From DASUPK01 sp963797265 (GTDB taxonomy: Bacteria; Actinomycetota; Thermoleophilia; Solirubrobacterales; 70-9): a stretch of 64,000 nt of DNA. The DNA lies in contig CAWCOY010000003.1 of assembly GCA_963797265.1 (NCBI GenBank), positions 124,001-188,000 of the forward strand. The letters are read 5' to 3'. Each line of letters begins with the position of its first letter. Within the stretch, counting starts at the first letter, position 1. Position numbers and translations under genes: made by a program. The notes beneath the pieces are model-generated. The model was not told where the DNA came from and searched no databases. It saw only the letters and a program-made list of their open reading frames with translations. This document shows, one piece after another, positions 24,234 to 33,139 of this stretch.

Positions 24234-25231
24234 GCGAGGACGCCTACGCGCGAGCCGGCGTCAGCCAGGGGGATGCCGACGCCGCCGTCGCCTCGCTCGT
24301 CTCGGCCCTGGCCACGGGGGCGCCCGCCGAGAGCCGCCAGGTCCTCGCCAGCGGCCACTACGCGAACGTCGTCCGCCTCGACGAGCGGACCGGCATCGCC
24401 CTGAGCACCGACGGCGTCGGGACGAAGCTGGTTCTCGCGGAGCAACTGGGGCGCTGGGACACCGTCGGCATCGACTGCGTGGCGATGAACGTGAACGACG
24501 TCGTCTGCGTCGGGGCCGAGCCGCTGGCCATGGTCGACTACCTGGCCGTCGATCGTGCCGACCCGGATGTCGCCGGGGCCATCGGGACGGGGCTGGCTCG
24601 CGGCGCCGAGCTCGCTGGAATCGAGATCGTCGGCGGCGAGCTCGCCCAGCTCGGGGAGATCATCAACGGTCTCGACCTGGCGGGCGCCTGCTTCGGGACC
24701 GTGGTCCTCGACTCGCTTGTCACCGGCGCCGCGATCGAGCCGGGCGACCCGGTGGTCGGGCTGCCCTCCTCAGGGCTCCACTCCAATGGCTACACGCTCG
24801 CCCGCTCGGCTCTCGCGGAGATTCCCCTCCACGACGACCGCCTCGGCAGACCGCTCGGCGATGTACTGCTCGAGCCGACCGAGATCTACGTCAAGCCGAT
24901 CGTCGAGCTGCTCCGCTCAGAGGTCGAAGTCCGGGGCCTCGCCCACATCACCTCAGGCGGCCTGGGCAACCTGCTGCGGCTCGAGGCCGAGGTCGGCTAC
25001 GAGATCGACGACCCGCTGCCGGTCCCACCCATCTTCACCCTGATCCAGGAGCTCGCCGACGTCAGCGACGAGGAGATGCACGACGTCTTCAACATGGGCT
25101 GCGGGTTCTGCGTGGTGGTCGCGGCCTCGGACGAAGATGCGGCGCTGGAGCGACTGCGGCCGCACTACGCAGACGCGAAGCGAATCGGCCGGGCGGTAGC
25201 GGGATCCCCGGAGATCAAGCGAATCCCCTAA
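24230..25231 (+). CDS. purM: Phosphoribosylformylglycinamidine cyclo-ligase (AIR synthetase)
   Basis: This enzyme closes FGAM to aminoimidazole ribonucleotide with ATP in purine synthesis. The 333-residue protein begins DAYARAGVSQGDAD and shows ALSTDGVGTKLVLAEQ, GIDCVAMNVNDVVCVGAEPL, VGGELAQLGEII, GLPSSGLHSNGYTLAR, ITSGGLGNLLRL and NMGCGFCVVV, all characteristic PurM motifs in the right order. The start overlaps the uppP stop by 4 bases, so it may be coupled to the dedA-uppP transcript. No other purine genes are in the window. Confidence 0.97.
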   Translation: MSEDAYARAGVSQGDADAAVASLVSALATGAPAESRQVLASGHYANVVRLDERTGIALSTDGVGTKLVLAEQLGRWDTVGIDCVAMNVNDVVCVGAEPLAMVDYLAVDRADPDVAGAIGTGLARGAELAGIEIVGGELAQLGEIINGLDLAGACFGTVVLDSLVTGAAIEPGDPVVGLPSSGLHSNGYTLARSALAEIPLHDDRLGRPLGDVLLEPTEIYVKPIVELLRSEVEVRGLAHITSGGLGNLLRLEAEVGYEIDDPLPVPPIFTLIQELADVSDEEMHDVFNMGCGFCVVVAASDEDAALERLRPHYADAKRIGRAVAGSPEIKRIP

Positions 25232-25270
25232 TACCGCGGGGGCATACTCTTTACGGTACGAGGGGACGGG

Positions 25271-26416
25271 ATGGCCACCACCGACGTTCTGCTCTACGGC
25301 GACACCGAGCGTTACGCGTCGCTTCGCCACGAGTTGCCGATCGCGATCATGGATCCGTTCCTGCTCGCGGTGATCGACGGCCGCATCCACATCATGGTCA
25401 GCACCCTGGAGCGCGACCGGATCGCCGCGGCCGCGCCGGGCGCGGTCCTCCACGACGTGCGCAACTTCGGCTACCAGGAGCTGATGGACAGCGACATGTC
25501 GCGCGACGAGATGTGGCTCGAGTTGACGAGCCGGGTTGCGGCGGGGATGGGGATCCGCGAGGCGCTCGCCGATCCGCAGATGCCGTTCGCCGTCGCCGAC
25601 CGACTGCGCTCCGACGGGATCGAGCTGACCCCGGATCGAGCAGCAATCGAGGCGAGGCGGCGGGTGAAGACCGATGCCGAGCTTGCCGGAATCCGCAGCG
25701 CGCAGCGCGCCGCCGAGGCGGGTATGCGGGCCGCAGCCGAGCTGCTGCGTCGGGCCGAGCCCGACGGGGACCGGCTGCGCCTCGACGGCGAGCCGCTCAC
25801 GGCGGAGACGATTCGCGCCGCGCTGCGGGACGCCTGCGCCGCGCACGGTGCGGCCGCCCCGCCGGACGTCATGGTCTGCTCGGGCTGGGATGGGTTCGGC
25901 CACGACCCGGGGTCTGGGCCGCGTCCCGCGGGGCTCCCCATCACGATCGACCTCTGGCCGCGCGACGAGCGGTTCGGATGCTGGGCTGACATGACCCGCA
26001 CCTTCGTCGTCGGCGACGTGCCGGACGAGGTGCGCGAGCTTGAGCGGGTCGTCACCGAGGGATTCGCGGCGGCCCGCGACACAGTGCGGCCCGGGATCAC
26101 CGGCAGGGAGCTGCACGGGATCACATGCGATGTGTTCGAGGCCGCGGGCTATCGCACCCAGCGCACCGGCCCGCCGGATGACGATCCGAACGGCGGCTTC
26201 CAATTCGGCCTCGGCCACGGGGTCGGCCTCGAGGTCCACGAGGCGCCTAGCCTGGGCAGGCTCGGGCGCGAGCCGCTCGTCACGGGCGACGTGGTCGCGA
26301 TCGAGCCGGGGCTGTGGAAGAAGGGGCTTGGCCAGGTTCGCATCGAGGACCTCCTGCTGGTCACCGATGATGGCTCGACGACGCTGACCGAGTATCCCTA
26401 CGACCTGGCGCCGTAA
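25271..26416 (+). CDS. M24-family metallopeptidase (Xaa-Pro aminopeptidase-like)
   Basis: This 381-residue protein has a creatinase-type N-terminal domain (about 1-145) and a pita-bread catalytic domain. The five dinuclear-metal ligands can be followed: Asp in ITIDLWPRD, Asp in CWADMTRTFV, His in FGLGHGVGLEVHEAP, Glu in VVAIEPGLW and Glu in RIEDLLLVT. They are therefore complete. GFGHDP... precedes the first Asp. A GAGGGGACGGG Shine-Dalgarno sequence lies right before the ATG. The family cleaves N-terminal Xaa-Pro bonds, but the substrate here is unproven. Confidence 0.88.
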   Translation: MATTDVLLYGDTERYASLRHELPIAIMDPFLLAVIDGRIHIMVSTLERDRIAAAAPGAVLHDVRNFGYQELMDSDMSRDEMWLELTSRVAAGMGIREALADPQMPFAVADRLRSDGIELTPDRAAIEARRRVKTDAELAGIRSAQRAAEAGMRAAAELLRRAEPDGDRLRLDGEPLTAETIRAALRDACAAHGAAAPPDVMVCSGWDGFGHDPGSGPRPAGLPITIDLWPRDERFGCWADMTRTFVVGDVPDEVRELERVVTEGFAAARDTVRPGITGRELHGITCDVFEAAGYRTQRTGPPDDDPNGGFQFGLGHGVGLEVHEAPSLGRLGREPLVTGDVVAIEPGLWKKGLGQVRIEDLLLVTDDGSTTLTEYPYDLAP

Positions 26417-26439
26417 ACGGGCCCAGAGCGGCCCCCCTC

Positions 26440-26468
26440 AGCGGGCCGGTCGCTTCGCTAGGCCCGCT
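26440..26468. terminator. Hairpin between convergent M24 and DsbA-like genes
   Basis: AGCGGGCC (26440-26447) pairs exactly with GGCCCGCT (26461-26468) around a 13-base loop. It begins 24 bases after the M24 peptidase stop codon and covers the last codons of the convergent gene. There is no T-run, so termination is inferred from position. Confidence 0.5.
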
Positions 26469-27309
26469 CCCAGACCGTCCCGGTGAGTGCCGGGACCGGC
26501 TTCAGTTTCCAGTCGCGCGCCAGCGCCCAGAGCTCGGCCTCGATGACCGGCCGAGGGCGCCCGGTGAGCACCTCCATCTCTCGTGTCGCGCAGCGGCCGA
26601 ACCTGTCGATCGCATCCAACGGGTCGAGCGACCGCGCGTTCACCTGCTTCGCGCCGGCGGCCGACGCCGCCTCGCGCATCTGCTCCACGTCCACCGCATC
26701 GTTCCCCCAGGCGCCGTGGCGACTGCCATCGTCGGCGATGAAGAGCGCCGAGGGAAAGCTGATTCTCTCCCTCCCTTTGCTGCTGCGGTGGATCGCGCCC
26801 GCGTCCCGCGCCTTCTGCGGCGGGTCTCGCACCTCGTCGAGGTCGGCGCCGAACGCCTCGGTGATCGCATGCGAGCGGAGGTCCACCTCGAAGCGCTCGC
26901 GGTCGATCCCCGCGCGCCCCGCGGCGTCGATCAGCGGATCGGCATGGTCCAGCTTGCGGCGCTCGAACATGATCCCCTCGCGCAGGGTTCGGAGATACCG
27001 GTAGGCGGCCTGTGTGCCCTGCTCGGCCGCCGCCTTGGCCGCCTGACAGGCCGGATACGTCGAGTCGAGCGGGTTCCGCGTCCAGATCCTCGGATCGTTG
27101 GGCATGCCTCCCTCGGCCGCGTCGGCGAGCCACTGCGAGACCACGTCGAGGAGATTCGCCCGCTCGTAGCTGCGCGCCAGCCCTCCCATCACCCAGACGA
27201 ACTCGAGCTCGTCCTCGAACTCCCACATCAGCCGGCGGAGAGCGGGCTCGGCAGCCCACGACCAGGGACACGCGGGATCGGTGTAGAAGCGGACCTGGAC
27301 AGTCATCAT
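26458..27309 (-). CDS. DsbA-family thioredoxin-fold protein
   Basis: This protein of about 283 residues starts MTVQVRFYTDPACPWSWAAEPAL, a thioredoxin-fold beginning with CPWS where typical DsbA has CPxC; the second Cys is missing. Downstream are the helical insert with NPLDSTYPACQAAKAAAEQG and the C-terminal thioredoxin part (SFPSALFIADDGSRHGAWG, with the cis-Pro-like SFPS). This arrangement is common in the FrnE/HCCA-isomerase-like members and in the mono-Cys DsbA-like protein ClpXP adaptor YjbH/SpxH relatives. A redox or adaptor role is possible; none is proven. The start could be either of two ATG codons at 27309 and 27306. Confidence 0.75.
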   Translation of the reverse strand: MMTVQVRFYTDPACPWSWAAEPALRRLMWEFEDELEFVWVMGGLARSYERANLLDVVSQWLADAAEGGMPNDPRIWTRNPLDSTYPACQAAKAAAEQGTQAAYRYLRTLREGIMFERRKLDHADPLIDAAGRAGIDRERFEVDLRSHAITEAFGADLDEVRDPPQKARDAGAIHRSSKGRERISFPSALFIADDGSRHGAWGNDAVDVEQMREAASAAGAKQVNARSLDPLDAIDRFGRCATREMEVLTGRPRPVIEAELWALARDWKLKPVPALTGTVWERA

Positions 27310-27413
27310 TCGTCCCGGTGCAGCTGCTGGTTCGTCCGGGCGTTGGCTGGCAGCGGCGGGAGCACCCTGAGGCGAAAATACACCGCGATGCAAAGGCTGA
27401 TCAGTTGGAACGT

Positions 27414-28898
27414 TTGAGCTCCACTGTCCTCTCGGGCCGCTACCGGCTCGAGTCGAAGCTGGGCTCAGGCGGGATGTCCACCGTCTATCTGGCGACGGAC
27501 CAGGTCCTCGACCGGCCGGTCGCCGTCAAGCTGCTCCATCGAGAGATCTCCGAGGAGGCGGATCAGCTCGAGCGCTTTCGCCGTGAGGCCCGGGCGGCCG
27601 CGCGCCTTTCCCATCCCAACCTGGTCGGGGTGATCGATGCGGGCGAGGACGACAGCCGCCCCTACATCGTCTTCGAGTACATCGAGGGCCGGACCCTGAA
27701 GCGGCGCCTGCAGGAGGAGGGACGCCTGCCGGTGGACGAGGCGGTCGCCTACGCGATCGAGATCGGGCGGGGCCTGACGGCCGCACACGCGCGCAAGCTC
27801 GTCCACCGCGACGTCAAGCCCCAGAACGTGCTGATCGATCCCGACGGCCGCGCCAAGGTCACCGACTTCGGCATCGCCCGCTCGCTGGAGCAGCAGGGGA
27901 TGACCGCGACCGGCCGCGTCCTCGGCACGACCGACTACGTCTCGCCGGAGCAGGCGATGGGCGAGGACGTCGACGAGCGCTCCGACGTCTACTCGCTCGG
28001 CGTCGTGCTCTACGAGATGCTCACCGGGGACGTTCCCTTCCGCGCCGAGACTCAGGTCGGTGTCGCGATGAAGCACGTCAACGAGCCGATGCCCGACGTG
28101 CAGGCGAAACGCCCGGAGGTCTCGGCCACGGTGGCTTCGGTCGTCGATCGGGCCACAACCAAGGACCCGCGGGACCGCTACGGCACCGTCGCCGAGATGG
28201 TCCGCGACCTCGAGCAGACCCTCGAGGTCGAAGCCGCGCGCCGGGGCGGGACGAGTGGCGAGGCGACCAGCGTGCTCAACTCGGTGCCCTCCCACAAGCG
28301 GCGGCTGGGGCGCCGGCGGCGGATCTCGGGGCCGGGGGTCGCCGTGGCGATCGTCTTGCTCGCCCTGGTCGCCGCGGCGGTGATCTTCGCCAGCAGGCTG
28401 GATCTAAGCAGCGACGAGGCGCCGAGCGGGGGCGGCACGTCGGAGGTGCGGCTTTCGGTCGACGCCGCCAGCGAGTTCGATCCGGAGGGAGACGGGCAGG
28501 AAACCGGGACGCAGGAGCAGGCCGTGGACGGCAATCCCACCGGAACTGCCTGGTCGAGCGAGCATTACGACACGCCCGACTTTGGCGGACTCAAGGATGG
28601 CGTCGGTCTGGCGATCGATGCGGGAAGCACGGTTGGCGCAAAGTCGATGACGATTCGGGCACTCACGCCGGGATATGCCGCCGAGATCTACGAGGTCAAC
28701 GGCTCACCTCCCAGCGACCTCAGTAGCTGGGGGCGTCCCGTCGCGAACATCAGCGACGGCGGTGACCGCGAGACCGTGACGCTGCCCGGCAAGCCCGCCA
28801 AGTCCCTCCTGATCTGGATCACGAAGATGCCGCAGGCCCAGGACGATCCGGACCGCTACCAGATCGAGATCTCGGACGTCCAGCTGTTCAAGAGCTAG
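27414..28898 (+). CDS. Membrane Ser/Thr protein kinase with extracytoplasmic sensor domain
   Basis: This protein of about 494 residues has a complete kinase domain (about 8-270): GSGGMSTVYLA, VAVKLL (ATP Lys), FRREARAAARLSHPN (Glu), HRDVKPQNVLID (catalytic loop), TDFGIA, GTTDYVSPEQA and SDVYSLGVVLYEML. An Arg-rich juxtamembrane part, one helix (VAVAIVLLALVAAAVIFA) and an extracytoplasmic beta-rich domain of about 150 residues follow. The outer domain lacks PASTA repeats; its NPTGTAWSSEHYDTPDFGG and YQIEISDVQLF pattern resembles galactose-binding/discoidin folds such as that of mycobacterial MviN. The start is TTG 27414 (TTG 27405 is possible); no clear Shine-Dalgarno sequence. The gene converges on ddl with a 4-base overlap. 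Confidence 0.85.
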   Translation: MSSTVLSGRYRLESKLGSGGMSTVYLATDQVLDRPVAVKLLHREISEEADQLERFRREARAAARLSHPNLVGVIDAGEDDSRPYIVFEYIEGRTLKRRLQEEGRLPVDEAVAYAIEIGRGLTAAHARKLVHRDVKPQNVLIDPDGRAKVTDFGIARSLEQQGMTATGRVLGTTDYVSPEQAMGEDVDERSDVYSLGVVLYEMLTGDVPFRAETQVGVAMKHVNEPMPDVQAKRPEVSATVASVVDRATTKDPRDRYGTVAEMVRDLEQTLEVEAARRGGTSGEATSVLNSVPSHKRRLGRRRRISGPGVAVAIVLLALVAAAVIFASRLDLSSDEAPSGGGTSEVRLSVDAASEFDPEGDGQETGTQEQAVDGNPTGTAWSSEHYDTPDFGGLKDGVGLAIDAGSTVGAKSMTIRALTPGYAAEIYEVNGSPPSDLSSWGRPVANISDGGDRETVTLPGKPAKSLLIWITKMPQAQDDPDRYQIEISDVQLFKS

Positions 28899-29860
28899 AA
28901 CTCGTAGCTCTTCGCCTTCTCGTACCGCTCGACCGCGAGCTTGATCAGCCGGTCGCAGAGCTCCGGGTAGGCGATGCCGTCGGTCTCGAAGAGCTTGCCG
29001 TAGACGCTCGTCTCGGTAAACCCGGGAATCGTGTTGAGCTCGTTGACGAGCACGTCCTCTCCGTCCACGAAGAAGTCGCAGCGGGCGAGGCCGCTGCAGC
29101 CGCAGAGCGTGAACACCCGGCGAGCCAGCTCGCGAACCCGCTCGGCGGCCCTTTCGGAGATCCCGGCGGGCACCCGCAGCTCCATGCCGCCCTCCGCGTA
29201 CTTGGCCTCGTAGTCGTACCAGTCGGATGCGTTGGTGACGATCTCGCCGGGCGGTGACGCCACTGGGTCCTCGTTGCCGAGCAGCGAGCACTCGACCTCC
29301 TTACCCGGCCCCGGCGCCTCGACGATCACGCGGGGGTCGTGGCGTCGCGCCTCCTCGACCGCCCGGTCGAGCTCCTCGGTCCCAGACGCCGGCGCGATCC
29401 CGACGCTGGAGCCGAGGCGGGCCGGCTTCACCCAGACCGGCTGGCCGAATCCCGCGACGGTCTCCCGCCAGCCCTCATCCCCCGCGCGGCAGTAGTCGAC
29501 CTGAGGCACCCCGCGGCGGGCCAGGAGGTCCTTGAAGACGAGCTTGTCCATGCAGATCGCCGAGGACTCGACGTCGGACCCCGCATAGGGGACGTCGAGC
29601 ACCTCGAGCAAGCCCTGTACGCTGCCGTCCTCCCCACCGGGGCCGTGCAGGACCGGAAAGACGACGTCGCAGCCGAGCAGCCCCTCCCCGGGGGCGAAGC
29701 TGACCGGCTCGCCGCCGGCCATCCAGCGGCCGTCGCGGCCGATCGTGATCTCGACCGTCTCGTGGCCCGCTTGGCGGAGTCCGCCGGCCACCGAGGCGGC
29801 CGAGCGCAGCGAGACCTCATGCTCGCTCGAGATCCCGCCGCCGAGGACGACGACCCTCAT
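28895..29860 (-). CDS. ddl: D-alanine--D-alanine ligase (paralog 1)
   Basis: This 321-residue ATP-grasp enzyme joins two D-Ala residues for the peptidoglycan stem. It starts VVVLGGGISSEHEVSLRSA (GGxSxEHEVS), then FPVLHGPGGEDGSVQGLLE, CMDKLVFKDLL, VWVKPARLGSSVGI (ATP binding), the VIVEAPGPGKEVECSLLGN substrate loop, RCDFFVDGEDVLVNELNTIPGFTETS (Mg ligands Glu and Asn) and a helical end. All ligase landmarks are present. The final gene of the fhaA-pknB operon, it overlaps pknB by 4 bases. A second, clearly different Ddl is at 57.5 kb. Confidence 0.95.
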   Translation of the reverse strand: MRVVVLGGGISSEHEVSLRSAASVAGGLRQAGHETVEITIGRDGRWMAGGEPVSFAPGEGLLGCDVVFPVLHGPGGEDGSVQGLLEVLDVPYAGSDVESSAICMDKLVFKDLLARRGVPQVDYCRAGDEGWRETVAGFGQPVWVKPARLGSSVGIAPASGTEELDRAVEEARRHDPRVIVEAPGPGKEVECSLLGNEDPVASPPGEIVTNASDWYDYEAKYAEGGMELRVPAGISERAAERVRELARRVFTLCGCSGLARCDFFVDGEDVLVNELNTIPGFTETSVYGKLFETDGIAYPELCDRLIKLAVERYEKAKSYEF

Positions 29861-31713
29861 GCTCCGGGGGTGGTCGTTGTGGTCGGAGATGCAACGCCGA
29901 CTGAGATCGTGACCGTGTCACCGCGCTGGCCGCGCGACCCGGCGGGCGGGAACTCGGAGATCACCCTGTTGACGTCGGCGGGGTCCGACGTGCTCTGTTC
30001 GGTCACGGAGACGACGAAGCCCGCCTTCTTGAGCGCGGTCACCGCGGTCCTCCTGTCCTGCCCGACCACATCCGGCACGGTGATGGCGCCGGTCGAAGCG
30101 AAGATCGTCACCTGGGATCCCCGCGCGACGCTCTGTCCGGCGGACGGGCTCTGGCTGAGCACCTTGCCCTGTGGCTCGGTGGAGTCGCGCTGCACCTCCA
30201 CTCCCGCCAGCCCCGCGTTCTGCAGCGCCGCGAGCGCGGCCTGGTCGTCCATCCCCACCACGCTCGGAACCAGGACGGTGTTGGCCCCGCGGGAGATCAG
30301 CAGCGTGACGGGCTGCGCGGTCGAGAGCTGGGTCCCGGCGGCCGGCTCGGTTCCTATCGCGAGGCCGCGCTTCACGCCCTTCGAGAATCGCTGTTCCACG
30401 TTCACTTTGAAACCGGCTTTTTCCAGGCGTTTCATCGCGTCGTCCTGGGCCAGGCCGCCGACGGATGGAACGGCGACGACCGCGGGACCCTGGCTGACAC
30501 TAAGCGTCACCGTCGCGCCCTCCTCCACCTTGCCGCCGCCGCGGTCGGTCGGGATCGGGTCCTGCTCGACCACCTGATTGCGCGGCGCGAAGCTGGGCAC
30601 CGGCTTGATCGACCAGTTCAGGCTTTGGTCGTCGAGGATCTTCTCCGCCTGATTCACGTCCTTCCCGATCACGTCGGGGACGCCGACATGCGAGGGTCGG
30701 GTGAGCGCATACGCGACCAGCGCCGCGACCCCGGCGGCGAGCAGGGCGACGACGATCCAGCGCCAGCGCCGCCGGCGTCGCTCCCGCTCCCACTCCTCCT
30801 CCTCGGGCTCCTCCTTCCCGGGGACGGCCGCCACGCCCTCCGGGGAGACTGCGGCATAGGCGGCGGTGTCCTGCGGGCGCAGCGTGTCCGGGGCCTTCTC
30901 GGCCGCGTCGAGGGCCTTCAGGAAGGCGTCCGCGTCCTTGAAGCGCGCGTCGGGATCCTTGGCGAGCGCTCGCATCACCACCGCGTCGAGCGCCGGCGGG
31001 ACGTTCGGGTTGATCGCGCTCGGTCGCCGGGGCGCCTCCGAGACCTGTTTGAGGGCAACGGCGATCGCGCTCTCGCCCTCGAATGGCACGCGTCCCGTGA
31101 GCGCCTCGTAGAGGATCACGCCGATCGAGTAGATGTCCGATCGCGGCGTCGTCGGCTTGCCCTGCGCCTGCTCCGGCGAGATGTACTGCGCCGTGCCCAT
31201 CACCGAGCCGGTGGCGGTGATGTCCGAGTTCTCGCCGGCGCGAGCGATGCCGAAGTCGGCCACCCGGGCCCGCCCCTCGTCGTCGATCAGAACGTTCTGC
31301 GGCTTCAGGTCGCGGTGGACGATCCCCTTGCGGTGCGCGAAGCGGGCGGCATTGAGGATCTGGCGCGTGAAGTCGATCGCGTCATTCGGGCTCATTCCGC
31401 CCTTGACGAGGTCCTTCATCGAGGGACCGTCGACGTACTCCATCGCGATGAAGTAGGTGTCGCCGAACTGGCCCCGATCGAAGATGCCGACGACGTTCGG
31501 GTGCTGAAGTCCGGCAGCCGACTGAGCCTCGCGCTGGAAGCGCTGCACGAACTCCTTGTCCTGCGCGAAGCGGTCGTGCAGGATCTTGATCGCGACCTTC
31601 CGGTCGAGCTCGGTGTCCTCCGCGAGCCAGACGTCGGCCATCCCGCCGGAGCCGATCTTGCGCTCGAGCCGGTAGCGCTGGTCGACGACGGCGCCCGACT
31701 CTTGATCAGCCAC
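29857..31713 (-). CDS. pknB: PASTA-domain Ser/Thr protein kinase (PknB)
   Basis: The kinase senses peptidoglycan state and phosphorylates division and wall-synthesis proteins. It has 618 residues. The kinase domain (about 12-270) has GSGGMADVWLA, VAIKIL, FQREAQSAAGLQHPN, VHRDLKPQNVLID, ADFGIAR, GTAQYISPEQA and RSDIYSIGVILYE. Next come a linker and one helix (WIVVALLAAGVAALVAYAL) and four extracytoplasmic PASTA repeats (about 350-600), starting VGVPDVIGK, VAVPSVGGL, VLVPSVVGM and ITVPDVVGQ. It ends with a Ser/Thr/Pro tail. The start overlaps the PBP gene by 8 bases and its end overlaps ddl by 4. Confidence 0.97.
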   Translation of the reverse strand: MADQESGAVVDQRYRLERKIGSGGMADVWLAEDTELDRKVAIKILHDRFAQDKEFVQRFQREAQSAAGLQHPNVVGIFDRGQFGDTYFIAMEYVDGPSMKDLVKGGMSPNDAIDFTRQILNAARFAHRKGIVHRDLKPQNVLIDDEGRARVADFGIARAGENSDITATGSVMGTAQYISPEQAQGKPTTPRSDIYSIGVILYEALTGRVPFEGESAIAVALKQVSEAPRRPSAINPNVPPALDAVVMRALAKDPDARFKDADAFLKALDAAEKAPDTLRPQDTAAYAAVSPEGVAAVPGKEEPEEEEWERERRRRRWRWIVVALLAAGVAALVAYALTRPSHVGVPDVIGKDVNQAEKILDDQSLNWSIKPVPSFAPRNQVVEQDPIPTDRGGGKVEEGATVTLSVSQGPAVVAVPSVGGLAQDDAMKRLEKAGFKVNVEQRFSKGVKRGLAIGTEPAAGTQLSTAQPVTLLISRGANTVLVPSVVGMDDQAALAALQNAGLAGVEVQRDSTEPQGKVLSQSPSAGQSVARGSQVTIFASTGAITVPDVVGQDRRTAVTALKKAGFVVSVTEQSTSDPADVNRVISEFPPAGSRGQRGDTVTISVGVASPTTTTTPGA

Positions 31714-33139
31714 CGGAGTCCCCTTGCAGGAACGCCTCGGCGACTGCCTTGAAGATCGGGCCGCAGGTTGGTCCGCCGAAGCCGCTGGTGTGCTCGACGA
31801 TGCAGGAGATCGCGATCTGCGGATCGCTGGCGGGTGCGAAGCCGATGAACCAGGCGTCGTTGACGCCCGATGAGATCTCCGCCGTTCCGGTCTTGCCGGC
31901 CACGTCGATGCCGGAGACGGCGCCCGCGGTGCCGGTTCCCTCGCGGACGACGCTCTGCATCATCGTGTTGAGAGTCGACGCCGTGTCCTCGCTCATCACC
32001 CGGCTCTGACGGGCCGGATCCAGCTTCGTCTCCCGCCCGTCGGGATCGATCACCTTCGACCACAGCCGCGGCTCCATCAGCTCGCCGTTGTTGGCGACGG
32101 TCGCGGCGACCTCGGCCATCTGCAACGGGGTCACTCGCAGGCGCTCCTGGCCGATCGCGACCCGGCCGATGTCGATCGGATCGCTCGGGCCGAGCAGCTT
32201 GTTCCCGTCGTAGACCCCGCTCGCCGCCAGCTGGAACGCCGGATAGTCGAGGCGCGGCTTGGCGTTGAAGCCGTAGCGCTCCATGTACTTGAACATCGTG
32301 TCCTTGCCGAGCTTCTCGCCGGCCTGTGCCCACCAGGTGTTGACCGAGTTGGTGAGCGCCGTGGTCATGTCGATCGTGCCGAACTGCTCCCCGCCGGAGT
32401 TGGCGAGCGGAACGCCCTCGATCTCGATCGGTGAGCGGCCGCTGAAGGTCGAGTCGGGGGACAGCTCGCCGCTGTCGAGCCCGGCCGTGGCCGTCACCAC
32501 CTTCATCGTCGAGCCCGGCGGGTAGCCGGCCTGGGTCGCGCGGTTGAAGAGCGGTGCGCTCTCATCCCGGTTGAGCTGCGCCAGGTGCTTCGGGACCTGG
32601 TTCGGGTCGTACTCGGGGATGCTCACCATGGCCCTGACCTCGCCGGTAGAGGGGACGATCGCGACCACCGAGCCGCGGCGCCCGGCGAGCCCGTTGACCG
32701 CGGCCTCCTGCGCGGCCGGGTCGAGCGCGGATTGCACGTTGTCGCCCTCCTGGCGGTGGCCCTGGAGCTCATCGAGGATCGAGAGGAACTCGGTCTTGTT
32801 GCCGACCAGCTCGTCGTTGTGTGCGAGCTCGAATCCGACCCGGCCCTGGGTCACGAAGCTGTAGCCGATCGGGTTCCCGAAGAGCGAACCCTGTGGGTAG
32901 TGGCGCACGTAGATCTTGTTGTTGCCCTTGCCGATCGCGCGGGAGTGGGCGATCACAGAGCCGTCGGAGGCGAGGATGTCGCCGCGCTGGATCCTCTGCT
33001 CCTCGAGCAGCGGCCTGCGGTTCGCCTGGTTCGCCTCCAGCGAGTCCGAGTCGAAGATCGACCAGTACGAGGTGAACCCGAAGAGCAGCGCGTAGAGAAT
33101 CAGCAGGAAGCCGAAGAGCTTGATGATCTGTCTGTTCAT
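31706..33139 (-). CDS. pbpA: Class B penicillin-binding protein (PbpA type)
   Basis: This transpeptidase cross-links peptidoglycan at the outer face of the membrane. The 477-residue protein has an N-terminal helix (LFGFLLILYALLFGFTSYWSIF), a dimerisation-like region with RGDILASDGSVIA, and a transpeptidase domain carrying all three active-site motifs: SxxK in PPGSTMKVV (Ser about 210), SxN in TNSVNTWW, and KTG in DVAGKTGTAE. The size and compact layout match mycobacterial PbpA, as does its position between the ftsW/rodA-type gene and pknB. The start codon overlaps the upstream gene's stop. Confidence 0.95.
   Translation of the reverse strand: MNRQIIKLFGFLLILYALLFGFTSYWSIFDSDSLEANQANRRPLLEEQRIQRGDILASDGSVIAHSRAIGKGNNKIYVRHYPQGSLFGNPIGYSFVTQGRVGFELAHNDELVGNKTEFLSILDELQGHRQEGDNVQSALDPAAQEAAVNGLAGRRGSVVAIVPSTGEVRAMVSIPEYDPNQVPKHLAQLNRDESAPLFNRATQAGYPPGSTMKVVTATAGLDSGELSPDSTFSGRSPIEIEGVPLANSGGEQFGTIDMTTALTNSVNTWWAQAGEKLGKDTMFKYMERYGFNAKPRLDYPAFQLAASGVYDGNKLLGPSDPIDIGRVAIGQERLRVTPLQMAEVAATVANNGELMEPRLWSKVIDPDGRETKLDPARQSRVMSEDTASTLNTMMQSVVREGTGTAGAVSGIDVAGKTGTAEISSGVNDAWFIGFAPASDPQIAISCIVEHTSGFGGPTCGPIFKAVAEAFLQGDSGG

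Noticed and set aside
27388..27417. A nine-codon ATG upstream ORF (MQRLISWNV) before the kinase
   Set aside because: It ends inside the kinase start region but has no ribosome-binding site and is too short to support without expression data.
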